Below are positions 31,060 through 36,624 of a stretch of DNA of 36,624 nt, in pieces. The position numbers were made by a program, and so were the translations under genes. Where the stretch lies: contig JADLDB010000195.1 of assembly GCA_020846875.1 (NCBI GenBank), forward strand, positions 1 to 36,624, read 5' to 3'. How positions within the stretch are numbered: the stretch's first letter is position 1; every line of letters starts with the position of its first letter. The notes under the pieces were generated by a model that ran no database searches, was not told the DNA's origin, and saw only the letters and a program-made list of their open reading frames with translations. The DNA comes from Myxococcales bacterium. GTDB taxonomy: Bacteria > Myxococcota > Myxococcia > Myxococcales > Myxococcaceae.

Positions 31060-32237
31060 CGGAGCTGCGAGGCCATCAGCCGGGCGAGGGCCGACGAGGC
31101 GGTGGAGAGCGGGCCGAAGCGTCCCCGGCGGGCGGCCGTCAGGCCGGCGAGCTCGTCGTACAAGCCGTTCAACGTCCGCGCGTAGCCGGCAGGCGACATG
31201 CGCGCCTCCACCACCCTCCGGGCGGTCTCGCCGAGTGAGAGGCGCTCGCGCCTCGAGAGGCCTGCGAGGCGCTTCAGGGCCGAAGCCCACCCCTGCTCGT
31301 CGGTCGGCTTCACCTGCCAGCCAGCCGGGTAGCCGTCGACAGCCTCGTTGATGCCGTCGGCGAAGGACGCGACGAAGGGGCGCGAGCGGGCCATCGCCTC
31401 GGCGAGGCTGATGCTCGTCCCCTCCGAGAACGACGGGATGACGTACGCGTCCGCGTCGTCGAGCAACTTCCTGACGTCACTCTGAAAGCCGAGCAGGGTG
31501 ACGCGGCCCTCGAGGCCGAGCTCCCGTACGAGCAGCTCCAGCTTCTCGCGCAGGGGTCCCTCTCCGGCGAGGTGGAGCTCGACGTCGGGAAGCTGGGTGG
31601 CGGTGTGCTTGAAAGCTCGCAGCAGCGTCTCGTGGTTCTTCACTTCCACCAGCCGCCCTACGGCGAGGAACCTGAAGCGCCGCCGGTCGGGCAGGGGAGT
31701 GCAAGGCTCGAGGAAGAGGGGGCTGACGCTGTTGTAGACGAGCCGCACCTTGCCGGACGGCAGGTGGTGCTCCGAGCGCAGCGCCTCGCACGTCCGCTGG
31801 GAGACGCCGATCACCACGTCCGCAAGCCGGTACACCGCCCCGAAGGCGACGCGCGCCGCGAGGCGACGCTGCGGCATTCCAACCTCCTCGATCGCCACCG
31901 ACGCGGCTCCGGGCAGGCGCCGGTTCAGCGCCGCGTGCACGTTGGCCTCGAGGATGCTCGCGTGCACGACGTCAGCGCGCGAGTCCTGCAGGTACTCGTA
32001 CAGGCGGGCGGTGGCGCGGGGGTTCTTCGGGGAGGGATCTACGTCCAGGCAGTCGACCCGCACCCCGAGCTCTTCCACTTTCAGCGCGGCGGCTCCCTTC
32101 TTCCAGAAAGTGCACACCCGGTAGTCGAGGCGCTGGTGGTCGATGAGCGCGGCCTGGGTGACGATGCGCGACTCCACTCCGCCGAAGTCGAGCACCGGCA
32201 TGAGGCGAATGACCCGCGGGCGTGAAGGGGTGGCCAT
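31056..32237 (-). CDS. GT4-family glycosyltransferase
   Basis: A 393-residue GT-B enzyme at the head of the long leftward operon. VLDFGGVESRI near residues 14-24 is the glycine-rich acceptor loop; FRFLAVGRLVEVKNHETLL starts the donor domain, and PSFSEGTSISLAEAMA carries the Ex7E motif. Start ATG 32237 is chosen because AAGGA lies about 10 nt upstream and the first strand (RVIRLMPVL) follows; the open frame continues further but overlaps the divergent gene. Transcription should begin in the 100-bp gap shared with the gene at 32338. Confidence 0.86.
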   Translation of the reverse strand: MATPSRPRVIRLMPVLDFGGVESRIVTQAALIDHQRLDYRVCTFWKKGAAALKVEELGVRVDCLDVDPSPKNPRATARLYEYLQDSRADVVHASILEANVHAALNRRLPGAASVAIEEVGMPQRRLAARVAFGAVYRLADVVIGVSQRTCEALRSEHHLPSGKVRLVYNSVSPLFLEPCTPLPDRRRFRFLAVGRLVEVKNHETLLRAFKHTATQLPDVELHLAGEGPLREKLELLVRELGLEGRVTLLGFQSDVRKLLDDADAYVIPSFSEGTSISLAEAMARSRPFVASFADGINEAVDGYPAGWQVKPTDEQGWASALKRLAGLSRRERLSLGETARRVVEARMSPAGYARTLNGLYDELAGLTAARRGRFGPLSTASSALARLMASQLR

Positions 32238-32337
32238 TGCAGGGGCGTCCTTACACGCAGTCGGCAGGCAGACCAACCGGGTGAATGTGCCGCCGTGCGA
32301 CGGGGACTTCAGCTTGCGCCCACGCGGTGATGGTGCG
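32238..32337. promoter_or_regulatory. Divergent intergenic region between two glycosyltransferase genes
   Basis: This 100-bp gap must hold promoters for the nine-gene leftward unit and the three-gene rightward unit. Leftward TTGGTC, 17 nt, TAAGGA is a loose promoter match, but its AAGGA is better read as the ribosome site of the leftward gene. No dyad or clear rightward promoter was seen. Confidence 0.35.
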
Positions 32338-33648
32338 ATGCCGACGGGGGGCCTCACCGGCATGCGGGTCGCGTTCTACGGCAACATCTGCAACAACCTC
32401 TTCCACGTCGCTCGCGCGCTTCGTCAAGGGAGCGACATCGACGCGCACCTCTTCGTCGACGCCGTCCACGACTTCCAGATGCAGCCCGAGAGCGATGACC
32501 CGTCGCTCAAGGACAACTACCCTTCGTGGATCCACAAGCGGCGGTACATGTACCCGTGGGTTCGCTTCGCGCCCTGGGTTTCCCCGCTGGTTGCCGAGCT
32601 GCGGAACTTCGACGTGGTGGTGGTGAGCTCGAACGGCCCGCTGTACGCCCAGTTCTCGGGGAAGCCGACGTTCTTCTGGGTGAGCGGTGCGGACCTCAAC
32701 GTCATGCCTTTTCCCTTCGACTTCGCGAACAAGCGTCGAGGTGTGAAGGCGCATCTCGACGCGCTCCTCACGGCGTTCTGGCAGCGCCGCGGCATCCGCC
32801 ACTCCACCGAGATCTGGACCCAGGAGTTCCTGCCCTTCGAGTACTCGCTCGAGCAACTGCGCGTGCGCAGGGACCAGATCGCCCCAGTCTACTTCCCGCT
32901 GATCGTCGACCCGGCCATCGTCAAGGCAGCACCGCGCGCGGAGCTGGAGGCAGACCCGCAGATCGCCGAGATCCGCCGCCGGTCGGACTTCGTGGTCTTC
33001 CACCCCTCGCGGATCATGATCCGGACCAACCCGGCGCTCCCGCGGGCGCGAGCCCTGGTGGAGACCAAGCGCAATGACCGCCTGCTCGACGGGTTCGCGC
33101 AGTTCGTGAAGCACGGCCTCGCCCGCCACCCGCTCCTCGTCATGCCCGAGCGCTCGGCATCGCCCGACCTGGACGTGGCCAGGGACCTGATCGCCAGGTT
33201 GGGGATCGGGCAGCACGTGTATTGGGCCCGACCGCCGGTCGCGCTTGGCTTCCCGCGGTCGGAGCTGATGCGCTACTACACCGTCGCGGACGTGGTGGCG
33301 GACGACTTCGGGGACATCGGCTGGTTCGGCTCGGTGGCGGTCGAGGCGGCGGCGGTGGGGACCACGTTGATCTCCCACTTTGACGAGCGGGTGGTGTCGA
33401 AGATGTACCCGTGGCACCCCTTCGTGTCGGCGAGGGAACCTGGGGAGATCGCCGCGGCTCTCGAGCGCCTCTTTCGCAGCCCGGAGGAGCGCGCGCGGCG
33501 GGGCGCGGACGGCAAGCGGTGGTTCGCGTCCTTCCATTCTCCGGCAGGGGCCGGGCGCGTCTACGTCGACCGTTTCGTCGAGCTCGCGCGGCGGCTTGGG
33601 CTCCCCTCCCCGCGCGTGGTCCCCGTGCCGCTGGCGACCGCCTCATGA
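32338..33648 (+). CDS. Glycosyltransferase (GT-B, GT4-like)
   Basis: A 436-residue protein. MRVAFYGNICNNLFHVARAL is a GT-B opening. The middle contains VVFHPSRIMIR, where the donor domain starts. Near the C-terminus, DDFGDIGWFGSVAVEAAAVGTTLISH is the nucleotide-sugar binding region with Glu in VAVEAAA. FFWVSGADLNVMPF in the first domain is seen in a group of such proteins from exopolysaccharide clusters. The start is uncertain: ATG 32338 or ATG 32362 (428 residues, directly before RVAFYGN), the latter with a G-rich stretch upstream. The stop overlaps the flippase start by 4 nt. Confidence 0.78.
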   Translation: MPTGGLTGMRVAFYGNICNNLFHVARALRQGSDIDAHLFVDAVHDFQMQPESDDPSLKDNYPSWIHKRRYMYPWVRFAPWVSPLVAELRNFDVVVVSSNGPLYAQFSGKPTFFWVSGADLNVMPFPFDFANKRRGVKAHLDALLTAFWQRRGIRHSTEIWTQEFLPFEYSLEQLRVRRDQIAPVYFPLIVDPAIVKAAPRAELEADPQIAEIRRRSDFVVFHPSRIMIRTNPALPRARALVETKRNDRLLDGFAQFVKHGLARHPLLVMPERSASPDLDVARDLIARLGIGQHVYWARPPVALGFPRSELMRYYTVADVVADDFGDIGWFGSVAVEAAAVGTTLISHFDERVVSKMYPWHPFVSAREPGEIAAALERLFRSPEERARRGADGKRWFASFHSPAGAGRVYVDRFVELARRLGLPSPRVVPVPLATAS

Positions 33649-35012
33649 TTCACTGGGTTTCCCGGGGCGCGTCGCGCGAGTTCTGGCGGAACCTGCTCGC
33701 TCAACACGGCGCGGCGATCGTCAGTCTGGGCGCCGGCTTCGTTCAGTCCTTCGTCGTGGCGCGCGCGCTGGGCCCGGCGGCCGTCGGGCTGATGGCGGCG
33801 TGCTCCGCGGTGGCTGCGATCGTCTTTCAGTTCGTCGAACTCCGCCTCCATGAGGCGGTGATCAAGTACTCGATGGAGTACGCCGCGGAGAAGAACGCGC
33901 GCGCGTGCCACGGCGTCGCGCGCGTCTCGCTGCTGCTGGACGCGGGGACCGGCGTGCTGGCCACGCTCGTGTCGCTCGCCGCCGGGTGGGTGGTGCAGGA
34001 GCGGATCGTGGCGAGCGAGCCATCGATGGCGGACCTCTACTGGCCCATTTTCCTCCTCTCGGCCGCCACCACGGCCTTTGGCCGCGTGGGCATGGCGACC
34101 GCCCTCGGGCTGATGCGCGTCTACGACGGGTTTCGGCTGCACGCGCTCGTCGTGGCAGTGAGCGCGATCCTCCGTCTTTCCGCCATGTGGGCAGCGCTGG
34201 TGCTCGGGTTCGGGATCATGGGGGTGTCCATCGCCGGGGCCGTGGTGGCGCTCGGAACGACGGCCGTGTTGGTGCCGCTCTCGTTCCGCCGGCTCGAGCG
34301 GCGCTTCCCGGGCGAGAGAGGCGGGTGGGAGGAGCTCCGCCCGCGGGCGCGGGAGATGAGGAGGTTCGTGCGTTCGACGTACCTCATCTCGGTCACCCAG
34401 ATCCCCACCAAGGAGCTGGACGTGGCGCTCCTCCCTCAGCTCACGTCGCTGGAAGTGGTCGGCGCCTACAAGATTGCCAAGAACTTCATGGCTGCGGTGT
34501 GGGTGCTCGCCGATCCCCTCTTCAACACAGTGTACCCGGAGTTCACGCGGATGCTCGCCGAGAAACGACCTGCCTCGGCCCGGCGTTTTGCGCTGCGGCT
34601 GACGGCGGTCTTCGGCGTGGTGGGGCTGACGGGCAGCTTATTCGCGGCGCTGGTCGTACCGCCGCTGATCCACGGCGTGCTGGGCGATCGCTTCGCCGTG
34701 GCCACACCGCTGTTCCTGCTAATGCTCCTCGGCGCGGCGCCCTGGCTGGCGGCTTTCTGGGCGCACCCGTTCATCATCGCGGCGGGCCGGCCGGATCTCT
34801 CCCTTCGAGCCATGCTGGTCTCATCGGCGTTCATGTTCGTGGGGCTCCTCGTTGCGACGCCGCTCTGGGGAGGCATGGGGGCTGCGGCCGTGTCGGGGCT
34901 GAGCAGCTTCGCGGGGGTGGCAACGGTCCTCTTGTTCGCGCGCACCTCGGGGGTCTTCCCCCGCGCGGACGCGGTGGATGCCCCGCAGCCTGAAGCAGAG
35001 GCCACGGCATGA
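33645..35012 (+). CDS. wzx: Wzx-type lipid-linked oligosaccharide flippase
   Basis: A 455-residue membrane protein with about 12 hydrophobic segments and the layout of the polysaccharide biosynthesis/MATE-like flippase family. It has GAGFVQSFVVARALGPAAVG near the start, a central charged cytoplasmic loop (ERRFPGERGGWEELRPRARE, about 223-242), then TYLISVTQIPTKELDVALLP and AYKIAKNFM. It would turn undecaprenyl-diphosphate-linked repeats across the inner membrane for polymerisation. It is coupled by ATGA overlaps to the glycosyltransferase before and the oxidoreductase after. It is the only flippase in the window, which supports a Wzx/Wzy pathway over an ABC-exporter pathway. Confidence 0.87.
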   Translation: MIHWVSRGASREFWRNLLAQHGAAIVSLGAGFVQSFVVARALGPAAVGLMAACSAVAAIVFQFVELRLHEAVIKYSMEYAAEKNARACHGVARVSLLLDAGTGVLATLVSLAAGWVVQERIVASEPSMADLYWPIFLLSAATTAFGRVGMATALGLMRVYDGFRLHALVVAVSAILRLSAMWAALVLGFGIMGVSIAGAVVALGTTAVLVPLSFRRLERRFPGERGGWEELRPRAREMRRFVRSTYLISVTQIPTKELDVALLPQLTSLEVVGAYKIAKNFMAAVWVLADPLFNTVYPEFTRMLAEKRPASARRFALRLTAVFGVVGLTGSLFAALVVPPLIHGVLGDRFAVATPLFLLMLLGAAPWLAAFWAHPFIIAAGRPDLSLRAMLVSSAFMFVGLLVATPLWGGMGAAAVSGLSSFAGVATVLLFARTSGVFPRADAVDAPQPEAEATA

Positions 35013-36136
35013 GCACCGAGCTCGACACGGACGTCGCCGTCATCGGCGCGGGGGTGATCGGGCTGGCTGTCGCCGAGCGCCTGTCGCGCCCGGGACGAGC
35101 GGTGGTGGTGGTCGAGAAGAACCCGACCCCGGGTATGGAGACGACCTCTCGCAACTCCCAGGTCGTCCATGCGGGCATGTACTACCCGACCGGAACGCTG
35201 AAGGCGGCGCTCTGCGTTCGGGGCAACGCCTCCTTGCTCGAGTGGTGCCGCGCGCACGCAGTTCCCCACGCCCTCGTCGGAAAGCTGATCGTCGCCACCT
35301 CCGCCGACGAGGAGCCGGAGTTGGACGCGATCTTCGAGCGGGGCAGGGCGAATGGGGTGGGGCACCTCGAGCGGGTCGACGTCCGGTTTGTGCGTGGGAA
35401 GGAGCCTGAGGTGGCTGCGACCGCGGCCCTGTGGAGCCCCCACACGGGCGTCATAGACGCCCAGGCCTTCGTCGGCTCGCTGCTCGAGCAGGGCAGGGCG
35501 CAGGGGGTGGTGCTGGCGCTGCGGCACCGGCTCCAGGCGGCAGCTACCAGAAGCGATGGCTTCGGGCTCGAAGTGCTGGGCCCGGAGGGAGATCGAATCT
35601 CCATTCGCGCCCGGCGGGTGGTGAACGCTGCGGGACTGCATGCGGACACGGTGGCCGCACTCCCGGGGATCGACGTCGACACCGCGGGCTATCGCCAGCA
35701 CTTCGTGAAGGGGCACTACTTCCGGGTGCGGGCGCGGGGGCGCGTGCGACATCTCGTCTACCCCGTGCCCGTGAAGGACCTCGCGGGGCTCGGAGTCCAC
35801 GTGACGGTCGGACTGGACGGCGACGTGCGCCTCGGCCCCGACGTGAAGTTCCTGGACGGGCGTCAGGAGGACTACGACGTCCCCGAGGAGCTCGCGGAGA
35901 GCTTCTGGCGCGGCGCTTCCCGCTACCTGCCCTGGCTTCGTCCCGAACTCTTGGCGCCCGACCAGGCGGGCATTCGGCCTAAGCTGTCGTCGCGCGGTGG
36001 CGGCTTCCGCGACTTCGTGATCGCCGAGGAGTCTTCTCGAGGGCTCTCTGGGTGGATCAACCTGCTGGGGATTGAGTCTCCCGGCTTGACCTGTGCCCTG
36101 GAGATTGCTGCCGAGGTCGAGCGGCTCTTGGCCTGA
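35009..36136 (+). CDS. FAD-dependent oxidoreductase (LhgO/DAO family)
   Basis: A 375-residue flavoprotein. VAVIGAGVIGLAVAERL (about 9-25) binds the FAD ADP part. TTSRNSQVVHAGMYYPTG (about 45-62) and LKAALCVRGN are the pattern of L-2-hydroxyglutarate oxidase-like enzymes, and LLGIESPGLTCALEIA near the end completes the FAD site. The known E. coli family member oxidises 2-hydroxyglutarate, but relatives occur inside glycan clusters with unknown substrates. Co-translation with the flippase (4-nt overlap) suggests a role tied to the glycan. One possibility is removal of 2-hydroxyglutarate formed as a side product of the WbpB 2-oxoglutarate recycling step; this is speculation. Confidence 0.83.
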   Translation: MSTELDTDVAVIGAGVIGLAVAERLSRPGRAVVVVEKNPTPGMETTSRNSQVVHAGMYYPTGTLKAALCVRGNASLLEWCRAHAVPHALVGKLIVATSADEEPELDAIFERGRANGVGHLERVDVRFVRGKEPEVAATAALWSPHTGVIDAQAFVGSLLEQGRAQGVVLALRHRLQAAATRSDGFGLEVLGPEGDRISIRARRVVNAAGLHADTVAALPGIDVDTAGYRQHFVKGHYFRVRARGRVRHLVYPVPVKDLAGLGVHVTVGLDGDVRLGPDVKFLDGRQEDYDVPEELAESFWRGASRYLPWLRPELLAPDQAGIRPKLSSRGGGFRDFVIAEESSRGLSGWINLLGIESPGLTCALEIAAEVERLLA

Positions 36137-36139
36137 ACC

Positions 36140-36381
36140 TCAACTCTCCGCCGGTCGCTCGTTCGGTGCCCGTCGTTCGAGCGTGAAGTACTTCTTGAGC
36201 TCGAGGAAGCGCGTCTCGAAGTACCGGAAGGACAGCGCCGCAACGGTGAAGGCCCCAGCGACGCCCGTGGCGATCGCCAGCAGGTAGCGAGGCTCCGGGC
36301 GGCGCTGAGCTTGTGAACGACGGCTCGCAGACCGTCCAGCGCGGGAACGTGGTTCTTCACGGCTGGCGGCTTGGACGACAT
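36140..36381 (-). pseudogene. Acyltransferase-3 (OafA-like) gene with large internal deletion
   Basis: Reading leftward from ATG 36381, MSSKPPAVKNHVPALDGLRA is the classic N-terminus of an acyltransferase-3 membrane protein (the x-P-x-LDGLR motif). After about 22 codons the match ends. From about 36300 in another frame comes ATGVAGAFTVAALSFRYFE, then TRFLELKKYFTLERR and a stop at 36140: the last membrane helix and basic tail of the same family. A full gene is about 1.1 kb, so roughly 0.9 kb of the middle is missing and the joined ends are out of frame. Family members O-acetylate surface glycans; this one should be dead. An assembly error is less likely but possible. Confidence 0.72.
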
Positions 36382-36511
36382 GGCGGGCGCGGTTTAGGTC
36401 AATCCCGTCGGTCTGTCGCCCGTTTGGGAGGTTCCATTCAGGGCAGGAGCTACGGGCCGCTGTCGGTGCTTCAAAATCCGTCCGTGCTATGGCCATTCAG
36501 GAAGGGGACGC
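36382..36511. other. Intergenic region with a 9-bp direct repeat
   Basis: CCATTCAGG occurs at 36434-36442 and again at 36493-36501, 59 bp apart, the second copy next to the ribosome site (GAAGGGG) of the last gene. A TGCTATGG extended -10-like string lies at about 36485-36492 without a matching -35. No terminator was seen. Confidence 0.3.
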
Positions 36512-36624
36512 ATGCACGCCATGAACAAAGAGCCCTTCCGCCCCGGCCCCGCCACCCTCACCACCGCCGCGCTGCTGGTGATCGTCTTCGTCCTCGAGGT
36601 CGCCCTCTCCGGCGACGAAGTCAC
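36512..36624 (+). CDS. Membrane protein, N-terminal fragment (cut by window edge)
   Basis: An open frame of 37 full codons from ATG 36512, preceded by GAAGGGG. The peptide starts MHAMNKEPFRPGP and then has a hydrophobic helix TLTTAALLVIVFVLEVALSG before running off the window. Helix placement and the Gly-Asp after it resemble the first helix of rhomboid-family proteases, but this is too little to assign. A second ATG at 36521 is less well spaced. It marks the right-hand border of the glycan cluster if it is a housekeeping gene. Confidence 0.5.
   Translation, partial: MHAMNKEPFRPGPATLTTAALLVIVFVLEVALSGDEV

Noticed and set aside
35923-36381. A 152-codon gene on the - strand reaching into the oxidoreductase
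   Set aside because: Only the first 22 codons make sense (acyltransferase-3 N-terminus); the rest is out-of-frame, Ser/Arg-rich antisense sequence, so it was called as part of a pseudogene.
1-36624. CRISPR arrays, tRNA or rRNA genes, insertion sequences, attachment sites
   Set aside because: No regularly spaced repeats, cloverleaf-like sequences, transposase motifs or terminal inverted repeats were found by reading both strands.

Overview
This window is almost entirely one dense, high-GC cluster for a complex surface glycan (exopolysaccharide, capsule or O-antigen type). High GC, frequent GTG starts, a large BY-kinase, an O-antigen-ligase/TPR fusion and a four-helix-bundle protein suggest a myxobacterium (Myxococcota, Cystobacterineae-like). 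That placement is inference: there is no rRNA or other marker. No tRNA, rRNA, CRISPR array, integrase or intact IS was seen.

Layout. 1-88 (-): start of a four-helix-bundle protein. 205-2054 (+): NAD-dependent epimerase and GT2-like glycosyltransferase. 2051-4669 (-) and 4691-8438 (+): divergent units holding a bacillosamine-type set (PglD, PglE, methyltransferase; then PglC, GT4, PglF). 8413-9744 (-): polytopic membrane protein, a Wzy candidate. 9743-15503 (+): nucleotidyltransferase-like protein, O-antigen ligase/TPR protein and Wzc-like chain-length regulator/tyrosine kinase. 15473-17440 (-): first AsnB-like amidotransferase. 17564-21956 (+): WbpB, WbpD, WbpE, HisH-like and a methyltransferase. 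21977-32237 (-): HisF-like, WbpG-like, second AsnB, DegT aminotransferase, epimerase, acyltransferase, methyltransferase and two GT4 enzymes. 32338-36136 (+): glycosyltransferase, Wzx flippase and LhgO-like oxidoreductase. 36140-36381 (-): remnant of an acyltransferase-3 gene. 36512-end (+): start of an unrelated membrane protein.

How the genes fit together (inference from families). PglF, PglE and PglD would make UDP-N,N'-diacetylbacillosamine, and PglC would load it as a phosphosugar onto undecaprenyl phosphate. Five glycosyltransferases would extend it. WbpB, WbpE and WbpD make UDP-2,3-diacetamido-2,3-dideoxyglucuronate from UDP-GlcNAcA. WbpG with the HisH/HisF pair would convert one N-acetyl to an acetamidino group. 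Two AsnB paralogues may form uronamides, and three methyltransferases and an acyltransferase may decorate the glycan. Wzx would flip it, a Wzy-like protein polymerise it, and the Wzc-like kinase set chain length. WbpA, WbpI and an outer-membrane exporter (Wza) are not in the window and would have to be encoded elsewhere.

Organisation is very tight. Ten same-strand junctions overlap by 4 nt (ATGA or GTGA). Strand changes occur about every few genes, with convergent ends overlapping by 4, 26 and 31 nt, and one divergent pair shares a CATG start.
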